Part shown: positions 1 to 7,998 of the stretch, piece by piece
How the letters are laid out: every line of letters begins with the position of its first letter
How positions within the stretch are numbered: the first letter of the stretch is position 1
Assembly: GCF_021295395.1 (NCBI RefSeq)
Contig: NZ_JAIWOU010000001.1
Span: 375,001-439,000 of the forward strand
Direction: 5' to 3'
Source of the DNA: Komagataeibacter sp. FNDCR2
GTDB lineage: Bacteria > Pseudomonadota > Alphaproteobacteria > Acetobacterales > Acetobacteraceae
Length of the DNA stretch: 64,000 nucleotides
Notes under the pieces: model-generated
The model's database searches: none
What the model was told of the DNA's origin: nothing
What the model saw: only the letters and a program-made list of their open reading frames with translations
Position numbers and translations under genes: made by a program

Positions 1-2
1 TG

Positions 3-1322
3 GACGGCGTGCTGGCACAGGCGCGCCAGATGCATGTACCGATCTTTTTCGTCCATGGCATTCCCGGTGACCCGACCGCCATGCTGCCGGCCCCGCTGAC
101 CCCGTATCAGGTCTATTCGGGCTGGACGGGTGAAAAGCCGGGCATGTACCCCCTGCATGTAAATGTGCCGGGCAGTCGTGAAAAAACCGCTCCCACCGCG
201 GCCTTCGCCATGTACAGCGCGCTCTGTGCCGATCAGTGGCGCAATCTGTGCCATGTGGATGAGGCGTTTGAAGAACCCGCCTTCGTGCGCTGGGGCGTTT
301 ATGTCGATCCGGTCCAGAAACAGGTTTTCAACAGTTCCGGCGGCTGCGTGGATGCAACGGCCGGGGGTGCCTCGCGTGTGTGGCGCGCCGTGCGTACCGG
401 CGTTGATGCATTATGGGGGCAGTGGGTTCCGCCGAGGGAAAACGCCTGTTTTTATCCGCTTACCATGGATGCGGCATTGCTGGATGGCATATCCCCGCGC
501 ACGAACCGCCCCTATACGGATGTGCTTCAGGGGCGTGCGGTCTTTTATGGGGGCGATCTGGCCGCCATGCATGACGTGGTCAATGCTCCGGCCATCGGGC
601 AGGTTCCCGGTGTCCAGTTGCACGCCATGGCGTTCGATAACCTGCTCACCTATGGGCAACAGTATTTTCACGAGGCGCCCGAATTCATAAAAACCCGCTA
701 TCTCTCGCTCGATAAGGCGGAGATGGTGGAACTGGTGCTGTGGATGGCGCTCAGCCTCAGCCTTGTCATAAAGCATCTCAGAACCCTCGGGAAAAACAGG
801 ACATCTTCCCATACGGGTCATGAACAGGAAAACAGGGCGACCGAAAAGGAATCCAGCAGGCGCGGACCGACCCGAAAACATGATGGGATCACCCGCCACG
901 CGGTGTTCAGCCGCACCAAGATCATGGCGGGCGCCCTGTTCTGCAGTGTGTGTTGTGTCCTTGATCTGGGATCGCGGCATGTATTCTCGCCAGTTCTTAT
1001 CGGGCTGTACGGATTTGTATTTATATTGATCGTACTTATGCCCATCGAGTTCGAGACGCGGACCTACCTGAGAAAGCTGCGGCAGGTTTTATGCATCAGC
1101 GCCGTGGCCTTCTGTGTCAACGAACTGTTTTTTCACTGGCCCAATACCGACTGGATCGGTCTTGCGCTGCTGTGGTTCACGGTGCCGGAAGTCAATGAAG
1201 ACAACAGTCCGGTACAGAGTATGTCGAATTTCTGTTCGTCCATCTGGCGCAGGCTTGTTCTCAGATATGAAAGAACAAAAACATTCATGAACTTCGGTCA
1301 TAATATAGGTCGGGATAAATGA
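3..1322 (+). CDS. CHASE2-domain membrane protein, 5' end outside the window
   Basis: The reading frame is open to the left edge, so the true start lies upstream; the first in-window ATG-like start (about position 9) is probably internal. The segment around residues 155-225 (counting from position 9) has the pattern G-R-A-V-F-Y-G-G-D-L followed by a D, a proline-rich stretch and P-G-V-Q-L-H-A with a following D-N-L-L. This is the pattern of the extracytoplasmic CHASE2 sensory domain. It is followed by three or four hydrophobic segments (about residues 234-253, 300-320, 328-348 and 360-380), also usual after CHASE2. No kinase, cyclase or other output domain follows; the protein ends in a short charged tail. 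The gene leads a run of same-strand genes with a small secreted protein and an M48 protease. CHASE2 is the likely identity; the ligand and signal are unknown. Confidence 0.6.
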   Translation, partial: DGVLAQARQMHVPIFFVHGIPGDPTAMLPAPLTPYQVYSGWTGEKPGMYPLHVNVPGSREKTAPTAAFAMYSALCADQWRNLCHVDEAFEEPAFVRWGVYVDPVQKQVFNSSGGCVDATAGGASRVWRAVRTGVDALWGQWVPPRENACFYPLTMDAALLDGISPRTNRPYTDVLQGRAVFYGGDLAAMHDVVNAPAIGQVPGVQLHAMAFDNLLTYGQQYFHEAPEFIKTRYLSLDKAEMVELVLWMALSLSLVIKHLRTLGKNRTSSHTGHEQENRATEKESSRRGPTRKHDGITRHAVFSRTKIMAGALFCSVCCVLDLGSRHVFSPVLIGLYGFVFILIVLMPIEFETRTYLRKLRQVLCISAVAFCVNELFFHWPNTDWIGLALLWFTVPEVNEDNSPVQSMSNFCSSIWRRLVLRYERTKTFMNFGHNIGRDK

Positions 1323-1358
1323 CCTGAAAACCGGACCGGATATATCAGAGGAATTGAA

Positions 1359-1742
1359 ATGAAGCGTTATTTTTATCCTGGTTTGTTTGTTGGTGTTCTG
1401 ATGGCGGGCGTTACGCTTGTTTCCCTGCCGGGGCATGCGGCCAAAACCAATATGGTTACCGATGTATTTGCCGATTCCGTAACCGTTTTCGGGCCCGACC
1501 ATAAGCCGATGGGCAAATTGCCCGCCGCCGCCCTGCTGCACCGCCCCGTGGTGGGGGAAGACCCGACAACCGGCCTGCTCAGGATCCAGACGGATACGGG
1601 CGTGGTCATGGTCAAGCCGGGCAAGGTCGGGACCAGCGCCAAGGTCGACCTCCCGGCCGAGGGAGACTGCCGGCTTCTGCGGCCAGCTTCCGCCAGTCGT
1701 GAGGACAGTTCCACCTCCGGTCTGGCGTCTGGTTGCAACTGA
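1359..1742 (+). CDS. Small secreted protein, possible SH3-like fold
   Basis: A 127-residue protein with a clear signal peptide: K-R near the N-terminus, a hydrophobic core at about residues 6-22 and a G-H-A-A-K cleavage region near residues 25-29. The mature part is short, rich in V, G and D, and alternates short beta-like stretches (TDVFADSVTVFG, GLLRIQTDTGVVMV). This resembles the layout of bacterial SH3-like domains, but that is only an impression. A likely Shine-Dalgarno AGAGGA lies just before the ATG at 1359. It sits 36 bases after the CHASE2 gene and 18 bases before the M48 protease gene, so the three are probably one transcript. I do not recognise the family; function unknown. Confidence 0.7.
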   Translation: MKRYFYPGLFVGVLMAGVTLVSLPGHAAKTNMVTDVFADSVTVFGPDHKPMGKLPAAALLHRPVVGEDPTTGLLRIQTDTGVVMVKPGKVGTSAKVDLPAEGDCRLLRPASASREDSSTSGLASGCN

Positions 1743-1760
1743 TCCCAAGGTCAAGACAGC

Positions 1761-3251
1761 ATGAAATACCGTTGTGGTTTTGGAAATCTGGCGCTCTCCG
1801 TGCTGGCCTGTACCGGCCTTATGGCCGGGCATGCCGCAGCCGCGCCGGATGTTCCGGGCAAGGGCAAGTACATCTCCGTCATTACGCCTGTCACGTCCTA
1901 TCCCGCCATGCAGCCCGGCCCGGAACTGCTTGACCCGAATAACAAGATTCCGGTTGGCGTGCTGTCGGAACCCGTGACCGTCGCCTACCTGAAAAAGATA
2001 GCCAATAACCTGCTGGCGGGGTGGCAGGGGCCCCGGCCACCGCTTTATATCTATATCCAGCCCAGTGACCAGTTTACCAGCGACGCCACGATTGGGGGGA
2101 CGCTGGTGTTCACCACTGGCGTCCTGAACTATTTCGCGACGTCTCCCGCCTTTCAGTCGGAAGACTGCATGGCCTTCGTGGTGGCGCACGAACTGGCCCA
2201 TGTCCTGTTGAACCATCCGGCGGACATGCGCAATTCCAAGAAGATGATGGATAAGACCAACGGCGCGCTACAGCTTATGTCCACCCTGGCGCATATGGCG
2301 AAATATGCCCCCGTGGGCGGCGGCGCGGCGCTGGCCTATGTGGCTGACAGCGCGCTGGTCGAGATGGCGCAGGAATATATCTTCCCGATCTGGCAACGGG
2401 GGCAGGAGGTCGAGGCGGATACCCTTGCGATCGACCTTATGGCGCGCGCCAATTACTCAGTGGAGGAGGCGCTGAAGGTTCTGGAGATCTTCAAGCAGCG
2501 CGAGCAGGAAGAGCACGAAAAACAGGCCGCGCTGGACCGGGACTTCTTTAAGGACGTTGTCAATACGGGCAACCCTGTCACGGGCTTTTTCAATCAGGGT
2601 CTCGGGTGGCTCGGGCGGAATGCACAGGCAACCCTGCACGACATTGCGGCAGACCATCCCGGTGGGGCCAAACGCCTCAAAAAGGCACGTGCATATATCA
2701 ACCGTGAATATGACGACCAGATGGTCACCCTGCGCTCGGCCCCTTTCCGCGCCTTTATCGGGCAACAGCCCGTGCGGCAGCTCCTGACGGATGTAAAAAG
2801 CCTCAATACGATCCAGACGGCGTCACTTGACAAGCATAATGCCCCGACTGCCGATGCGACGTTACGTGTCCTGCATAACGTAAAAAGTGCCGCGGTGCAG
2901 CGGAGCGAATATTACTTCTATCTGGAATACGCCGCCCGCCAGCAGAAGGGGCAGGGAAACCAGATGCTTGGCCAGTTGCATCAGGCCTATCTGAGACCCG
3001 ATGTGACGGAAGATATCGCCAAGGCCTATGCCCAGACGCTGGAAACGCAGAAGCAGTATACCCAGGCGCTGGGTATCTATGAAAATATCCAGAAGCAGTT
3101 CGGGGATGACGGTATGTACGCCTACCGCATCAGGGTCATCAAGAAGCAGAACCCGAAGGGAGATACGGCCATCCTGATGGCCAAATGTATTGCAACAGGT
3201 GACGACGCCATCAAGACGCTGTGCAACGATGCACAGAATAATAAACTCTAG
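1761..3251 (+). CDS. Exported M48-family zinc metalloprotease with TPR-like C-terminus
   Basis: A 496-residue protein with a signal peptide (about residues 1-28, ending AAAA-P). The HELAH zinc motif is at residues 143-147, inside VVAHELAHVLLNHP, and the third ligand is probably E218 in QEVEADTLAIDLM, as in M48 peptidases of the BepA/YfgC and Oma1/LoiP type. The second half (about 330-496) is helical and looks like TPR-type repeats, as in BepA, which cleaves or helps assemble outer-membrane proteins. A periplasmic quality-control protease is the natural inference. It follows the secreted protein by 18 bases. Its stop codon overlaps, by four bases (CTAG), the stop of the convergent Hsp70-like gene. 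Confidence 0.88.
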   Translation: MKYRCGFGNLALSVLACTGLMAGHAAAAPDVPGKGKYISVITPVTSYPAMQPGPELLDPNNKIPVGVLSEPVTVAYLKKIANNLLAGWQGPRPPLYIYIQPSDQFTSDATIGGTLVFTTGVLNYFATSPAFQSEDCMAFVVAHELAHVLLNHPADMRNSKKMMDKTNGALQLMSTLAHMAKYAPVGGGAALAYVADSALVEMAQEYIFPIWQRGQEVEADTLAIDLMARANYSVEEALKVLEIFKQREQEEHEKQAALDRDFFKDVVNTGNPVTGFFNQGLGWLGRNAQATLHDIAADHPGGAKRLKKARAYINREYDDQMVTLRSAPFRAFIGQQPVRQLLTDVKSLNTIQTASLDKHNAPTADATLRVLHNVKSAAVQRSEYYFYLEYAARQQKGQGNQMLGQLHQAYLRPDVTEDIAKAYAQTLETQKQYTQALGIYENIQKQFGDDGMYAYRIRVIKKQNPKGDTAILMAKCIATGDDAIKTLCNDAQNNKL

Positions 3252-4534
3252 CCGTTCATCAGGGCCAGCCCCTCCGCGACCGATACGAATTCACCCCCCA
3301 TATCAACACGGTCGCGTCCAAACCGCCTGATAAACAGGTTACGCACGGCGGGAACGAACGAGGTGCCCCCGGTCAGGAACACCCGGTCGATTGCCGTTGC
3401 GGGCAGCCCGGCGCGGATAAGGGCCGCCTCCACGGCGTTGTCGAAACGGGTCAGGTCGGGCGCAATCCAGCTTTCGAATTCCGTGCGTGTAATTTCACGG
3501 TGGATTTCCAGATTGCCATAAGAATAATCCAGAACTGTCGCTTCAGCGCAAGACAGGGCCCGCTTTGCCGCGCCAACCGCGCGATAGAGCGCCTGCCCCT
3601 GCTGGTCTTCGATCAGCTTCATCAGGGCATGAAGCCTGTCGGGTTCGGATGCGGTGCGGGCGACATCGGCAATGGCGCGCAGTGTCTGCGGCGTGCGCAT
3701 CAACGCCAGACGGTGCCAGTGGCCCAGGCGTGCATACCATTCAGCGGGCACCGGCAACGGCTGCCCCCCCATGACCCGGTAGGTGGCGTGCCGACCCAGT
3801 TCGGGTGAAATGACATGGTCAATGATCCGGTAGTCAAGCTGGTCCCCGGCAATGCCGACACCAGCGTATCCAAGGGGTACGGTGCCGTGCGCGGCATCGG
3901 GGTCAAAGCGGAGAATGGAAAAATCGCTGGTGCCACCACCAAAATCAGCAACCAGAACCGTGGCCGGTTCCCTCAGCCTCTGGGCGAAGCGCCATCCGGC
4001 GGCTTCGGGTTCCAGCGCGACATTGACATGCTGGAACCCGGCGGTGCGGAAACTGTCACGCAGGCGCTGCTCGCCAAAGGCGTTGTCGCTCCGCTCACCC
4101 GCAAACTGCACGGGCCGCCCCACCGTTGCACTGACATGGGCGGGATCGACCTGAAGCATGTGCATGAGACAGCCCAGAAAGCGTGCAATCAGCATTTCCA
4201 GTGTCATGACCTGACCCAGGAGGCGCGTCTGCCGGAAGGAAGCCTGCGCCAGATAGGATTTCATGGACATGATCAGCCGGCTTTCCGCCGGATCTTCCAG
4301 ATAGGCATCAATCGCGGCGGCCCCGATGGCTTCATGCAGCGGTGACTGGCCGGGCCGCGTTTCCTCATGCCACAGGCATAATAACGAGCGACAGGTCTCG
4401 ACCGGCGGATGATGGGGAAAGGAGAAGCGCATGGGATGCGGCTGTCCATTCGCATCCAGCATGACCACGACCGTATTGGTCGTGCCGAAATCTATGCCAA
4501 GCCGTACGGTGGGGGAAGAAGCGGGGGAAGACAT
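3248..4534 (-). CDS. Hsp70-family (YegD-like) chaperone ATPase
   Basis: A 428-residue protein starting MSSPASSPTVRLGIDFGTTNT. The Hsp70/actin-fold phosphate-1 motif GIDFGTTNTVV is at about residues 13-23, phosphate-2 VADFGGGTSDFSIL is near residue 200, and the adenosine motif LTGGTSFVPAVRNLF is near residue 395. The protein stops soon after the nucleotide-binding domain, so the normal Hsp70 substrate-binding domain and lid are missing. That matches the length and design of the E. coli YegD group of putative chaperones. Clients and a nucleotide-exchange partner are not visible here. The gene is convergent with the M48 protease gene, with overlapping stop codons. The start at 4534 gives the motif at the normal distance from the N-terminus. 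Confidence 0.88.
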   Translation of the reverse strand: MSSPASSPTVRLGIDFGTTNTVVVMLDANGQPHPMRFSFPHHPPVETCRSLLCLWHEETRPGQSPLHEAIGAAAIDAYLEDPAESRLIMSMKSYLAQASFRQTRLLGQVMTLEMLIARFLGCLMHMLQVDPAHVSATVGRPVQFAGERSDNAFGEQRLRDSFRTAGFQHVNVALEPEAAGWRFAQRLREPATVLVADFGGGTSDFSILRFDPDAAHGTVPLGYAGVGIAGDQLDYRIIDHVISPELGRHATYRVMGGQPLPVPAEWYARLGHWHRLALMRTPQTLRAIADVARTASEPDRLHALMKLIEDQQGQALYRAVGAAKRALSCAEATVLDYSYGNLEIHREITRTEFESWIAPDLTRFDNAVEAALIRAGLPATAIDRVFLTGGTSFVPAVRNLFIRRFGRDRVDMGGEFVSVAEGLALMNG

Positions 4535-4584
4535 GGCGCCTGATTAAGCATCCCTCCGGTTCGTGTCCATCCATAGAAACCGTT

Positions 4585-4878
4585 TTAAAAGGTCCGCCCC
4601 CCGCGACCGGATCCATCCCGATGACGCAGGCCAGGGAGCAGGGCGAGGGCAACCACCACACCGGCAATGGAAAACGTCATGCACCATGCCAGTATTCCGG
4701 CAATGGCGTCGTGCCGTATCGCGAAAACAAGTGCGATAAAGGGGGCAAGCATGCGCATCCCCCGCACCGCAATACGGTATCGCAGCGGCGGATGTGGCAA
4801 GCCATAGCGGTCCGGGTGCAGCCACGCATGGCATGACAGGCCGATAACCCATGCTGACAGGGATACAGCGATAGTCAT
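4585..4878 (-). CDS. DUF3325-type small membrane protein of an iron-uptake operon
   Basis: A 97-residue, strongly hydrophobic protein, starting MTIAVSLSAWVIGLSCHAWL with several membrane helices. The frame extends further upstream, but the ATG at 4878 overlaps the stop of the PepSY gene as ATGA, which is the usual coupling in such operons and gives the normal length for DUF3325 proteins (about 100 residues). DUF3325, PepSY and DUF3649 proteins form a known gene set beside TonB-dependent siderophore receptors; the biochemical role of this member is not known. It is the last gene of the three. Confidence 0.7.
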   Translation of the reverse strand: MTIAVSLSAWVIGLSCHAWLHPDRYGLPHPPLRYRIAVRGMRMLAPFIALVFAIRHDAIAGILAWCMTFSIAGVVVALALLPGLRHRDGSGRGGRTF

Positions 4879-6359
4879 GCCCTGTCCCCCGCAACCCGGC
4901 GGCCCGCGCACAGGGCCGTAAATGCCGCCAGCACGCTTATGGCGCCCACACCCGCATGGATGCCGGGACAGGTCATCCACACACCGGGGGCGGTCAGAAT
5001 ATCGAGCAACGGCAACCCGCATCCCAGCACCACGATCCCCCCAAGCTGCTCACGCCAGCCGGACGGCGCGTGTCCGGATACCGACCGCCCAAGGCCATGC
5101 AGCAGGCAAAGCCCCCATACCGTGAAGAAGACCTCGATCTCCCACATATCCCGTCCCGGCAGGGCAGGGGGCAGCAGCCGGTTGCCCCACAGGAAGGCGA
5201 GAACACCCACGGGCAGGCCGGCAAGGGTGGAGATCGTCAGCCCCTCCGCTACACGAAAAGCCGCGAGATGCCCGGATTTGCGGCGGCGTTTCATAAGGAA
5301 CAGGACAAGCCCGGTGGCGATGACGGCTGTAGCCGACAGGCCCGAGATGAAGTAGAGCCACCGCAGCGCGGGTGGGGTAAAGCGCGCGTAATGCAGCCCG
5401 CGCATAAGCTGCATGGTGGCGGCAATTTCGCCATGGTTGATCGTGGTTCCCAGCAGGCGGCCATCGGGCAGGCTGAAATCCACATGATCGCGGCTCAGAT
5501 ACGGGCTGGATGCATCACTGGCCGAAATGCTCAGGCGGTCCGGCGCAAACAGGATGAAACCACATTCCCGGCCCTGCAGGTTTTCGCGCGCCGTGGCCAG
5601 CAGCGGGGCCAATGGCGGCACCGGCAACAGGGCCGGGGCCGGATGCGGCGTAGACAGGTTGGGGCCCGGTCGCGCTGTGCCGCCCCCATGGTGGTGGTGG
5701 CCGATGGAAGGCTGCCAGGGGAACAGCCTGTCGGCATGAACGAGTATTCCCGTGTAAGTGCACATGATCGTAAAGGGCAGGAACAGCACCCCCGCCAGAA
5801 GATGCGCATCCAGCCACGACCGTATGGGTGAAACCGACAGGCGCAGCATGACCAGATCCGGCAGCAGCGCGCGCAGATGGATCACGATGCCCGACCCCAC
5901 GGCGACCAGAAGGGCCAGCGCCAGAATATCGACAATCCGCACCCCGCCAATGCCCGCGCTGCGCAGGGTGTAATGAAAGTCGTAGAAGAATTTTCCTCCC
6001 GCCGTTTCGCGGGCCGGGATCACCGCGCCGGTGCGGGGGGCGAGAACATCCCCGGTGAATTCATGGCCATTATAATGAAGGATCTGGAGCGTGGGTGAAC
6101 GCCGTGATGGCAGGTTGAGAAAGGCCTGGATTCCCAGCACCTGCTGGCTGCGCAGCATCTGCGCGGCTTCATGCAGGGCTGTCTCGGTAGGGGGGGTATA
6201 TGTCCCTACGCGAATCTCCGGCTGCATCCATAACGTGATTTCAGTATCGAACACCGTCAGCGTGCCGGTGGCGAAAATGCATAGGAGACATAGCCCGCAC
6301 ACGAACCCGACCCAACCGTGAAGCCAGCCCATCCGCGTACGCAGGGTTTCACGCATCAT
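4875..6359 (-). CDS. PepSY-associated transmembrane protein, probable siderophore reductase/utilisation
   Basis: A 494-residue inner-membrane protein. An N-terminal helix follows the motif LHGWVGFVCGLCLLCIFATGTLTVF, which is typical of PepSY-associated TM proteins. A large periplasmic region with a histidine-rich HHHHGGG patch near residue 220 precedes further helices, including W-L-Y-F-I-S-G-L and E-I-E-V-F-F-T-V-W-G-L-C-L-L-H. The start was set at 6359 because that ATG overlaps the stop of the DUF3649-like gene as ATGA; an upstream start at 6398 would lie deep in that gene. Family members accompany ferric-siderophore receptors, and some (FsrB/PiuB-like) are thought to reduce siderophore iron at the inner membrane. 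Substrate unknown. Confidence 0.82.
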   Translation of the reverse strand: MMRETLRTRMGWLHGWVGFVCGLCLLCIFATGTLTVFDTEITLWMQPEIRVGTYTPPTETALHEAAQMLRSQQVLGIQAFLNLPSRRSPTLQILHYNGHEFTGDVLAPRTGAVIPARETAGGKFFYDFHYTLRSAGIGGVRIVDILALALLVAVGSGIVIHLRALLPDLVMLRLSVSPIRSWLDAHLLAGVLFLPFTIMCTYTGILVHADRLFPWQPSIGHHHHGGGTARPGPNLSTPHPAPALLPVPPLAPLLATARENLQGRECGFILFAPDRLSISASDASSPYLSRDHVDFSLPDGRLLGTTINHGEIAATMQLMRGLHYARFTPPALRWLYFISGLSATAVIATGLVLFLMKRRRKSGHLAAFRVAEGLTISTLAGLPVGVLAFLWGNRLLPPALPGRDMWEIEVFFTVWGLCLLHGLGRSVSGHAPSGWREQLGGIVVLGCGLPLLDILTAPGVWMTCPGIHAGVGAISVLAAFTALCAGRRVAGDRA

Positions 6360-6646
6360 GCCAGACAGCCCAGGGCGGCCAGCCCGCCCAGTGCGCACAC
6401 CACCAGCAGGCCCCGCTGCCGCGCATTGCCCCCGAAACCAGTCAGGATCAGGACGGGCAGAAAGGCTACGATAACAATATCACCCACAGTCGCGGCCTCG
6501 ACCGGGTTCGGTCCGGCCCAGCGGACAAAATCCTTCAACACCAGACAGGCGGCAAGGTAGGAGAGCAGGCAGGCGGCGACGGCGCTTAAAAGCCTGTTTA
6601 TCGTAAGGCTGGAACCGGGACGTGCCGTGTTGCGGGGCATGGGCAT
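6356..6646 (-). CDS. DUF3649-like small membrane protein
   Basis: A 96-residue protein starting MPMPRNTARPGSSLTINRLLSAVAACLLSYLAACLVL, with three hydrophobic segments. Size, gene order and the S-R/N-R-L-L-A-A-V start of the first helix fit the DUF3649 family of siderophore operons, although the match is by pattern only. It is the first gene of a three-gene set with two successive ATGA overlaps (6356-6359 and 4875-4878), so translation of all three is probably coupled. The ATG at 6646 is preceded by an A-rich leader and, 24 bases upstream, by an inverted repeat that may be a Fur site. Confidence 0.65.
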   Translation of the reverse strand: MPMPRNTARPGSSLTINRLLSAVAACLLSYLAACLVLKDFVRWAGPNPVEAATVGDIVIVAFLPVLILTGFGGNARQRGLLVVCALGGLAALGCLA

Positions 6647-6670
6647 TCTTCTGTTACGGACAATAAAATA

Positions 6671-6687
6671 ATGCGACGCATTCGCAT
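6671..6687. promoter_or_regulatory. Inverted repeat before the PepSY iron operon, possible Fur operator
   Basis: ATGCGA-CGCAT-TCGCAT, a perfect 6-5-6 inverted repeat, lies 25 bases upstream of the DUF3649-like start. It shares the core CATTCGCA with the Fur-like site before the siderophore-receptor gene at 39603-39620. The two promoters serve related functions, which is the reason for the call. The sequence is less close to the classical GATAATGATAATCATTATC consensus than the receptor site is, so control by Fur is an inference. Confidence 0.4.
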
Positions 6688-6856
6688 AGCATGTCCATGC
6701 CATAAATTGCCGGATTTGCGAATAGCTATCAATGCCGGATCTCGCGCACCCCACGATAATTCCGGCAGACATGCCACCCCGGCCATATTTATCGCCACCG
6801 CGTATTCACGCCCACGCGGTGGTCATTGCGCACCCGACAGTGTAAATAGCTATATC

Positions 6857-7906
6857 TTGCTGTCGCAGTCATCGGTTCGGGAGGTCAGCATTACACGACC
6901 GGTCACATCAACTGATGTCGCCCGGCGGGCAGGTGTGTCCCAGTCCGCCGTGTCGCGTGCTTTCTCGCATGGCGCAAGCATCGCCCCCGAGACCCGGCGC
7001 AAGGTGCTGGAGGCGGCGGCGGCCCTGAATTATCGCCCCAACCGCATTCCGGGCATCATGCTTTCGGGGCGCTCGCGCATGGTGGGGGTCGTGGTGGGCG
7101 GGCTGTCCAACCCGTTCTATGCCTCCACGCTGGAATACCTCGCCACATCGCTGCGCGCGGGCGGGTTGCAGGTTTTACTGGTGCATGTTGATGACGCGTT
7201 GACGCTGGACAGCGCGCTCGACCACCTGTTGAGCTACCGGGTCGATGCGGTTGTCACCGCGCTGGCCATTGGCAGCCAGCGCGCCGCGCGTATGCTGTCC
7301 GACCTGAAGATACCCGTGATCTGCTTCAATTCCCGCCTGACAGGCCCGTGGATTTCAACGGTCGTTTCCAACAACCACGCGGCGGGCCACATGGCCGCGC
7401 GCGTCTTCGCGGGCTGTGGCGTCACCCGCCCGGCCTGGCTTGCCGGGCCGGTGCGCAATGCGGCGTCGCGCGCGCGCGGGCACGGATTCATGGAGGGGCT
7501 GAAGGCGCATCCCACGCAGTGGCCCGACGGGGCGCTCGAAATGCGCGGGGACGACAGCTATGACAGCGGCTATGACGCGATCTGCCGCCTGCTGGCGCGT
7601 GGCGAACGCCCGGACGGGCTGTTCAGCAGCAACGACCTCATGGCCTGTGGGGCAATGGACGCGTTGCGCCAGCATGGGAACCTGAACTGCCCGGATGATG
7701 TAGTGGTGATGGGGTATGACAACATCCCGCAGGCTGGCTGGCATGCCTATGACCTGACCAGTTTTGACCAGCAGGTGGACTGCCTTGTCGGGGCGGCGAC
7801 GGATCTGCTGGACATGGCGCTGGGGCCGCAGGGCGGCCCCACATCGCGCACCCGCGTGATCGAGGCGCGGCTGGTGACCCGGCGCAGCACGGCGCGGATC
7901 ATCTAA
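6857..7906 (+). CDS. LacI-family transcriptional regulator
   Basis: The DNA-binding helix-turn-helix TSTDVARRAGVSQSAVSRAF is followed by the hinge KVLEAAAALNYRPNRIPG and a periplasmic-binding-protein-like sensor domain (VGVVVGGLSNPFYASTLEYLA, PDGLFSSNDLMACGAMDALR, VVVMGYDNIP). The open frame extends back to 6671, but LacI proteins have only a few residues before the HTH. The TTG at 6857 gives 349 residues, the normal size; no strong Shine-Dalgarno decides the start. It lies on the same strand and just upstream of an AroE-like dehydrogenase and a sugar-porter transporter, which it probably controls. The effector is likely a sugar or sugar-like acid; not known. Confidence 0.85.
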   Translation: MLSQSSVREVSITRPVTSTDVARRAGVSQSAVSRAFSHGASIAPETRRKVLEAAAALNYRPNRIPGIMLSGRSRMVGVVVGGLSNPFYASTLEYLATSLRAGGLQVLLVHVDDALTLDSALDHLLSYRVDAVVTALAIGSQRAARMLSDLKIPVICFNSRLTGPWISTVVSNNHAAGHMAARVFAGCGVTRPAWLAGPVRNAASRARGHGFMEGLKAHPTQWPDGALEMRGDDSYDSGYDAICRLLARGERPDGLFSSNDLMACGAMDALRQHGNLNCPDDVVVMGYDNIPQAGWHAYDLTSFDQQVDCLVGAATDLLDMALGPQGGPTSRTRVIEARLVTRRSTARII

Positions 7907-7998
7907 ACGTTATCTTTTTTGTCATTGTTTGGTTGCCCCGTACCCGTGCATAGCTATGCAAGAGATTGCAGATCGGTTTGCCACGTAGGAGTGACAGT

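Noticed and set aside
1089-2216. Long minus-strand open frame, 375 codons
   Set aside because: It is the antisense of the secreted-protein and M48 genes, with no domain and an arginine/glycine-rich composition expected from reverse-strand reading in GC-rich DNA.
6671-6856. Extended N-terminus of the LacI regulator
   Set aside because: Sixty-two extra residues before the HTH are not found in LacI proteins, and the stretch contains the iron-operon promoter.
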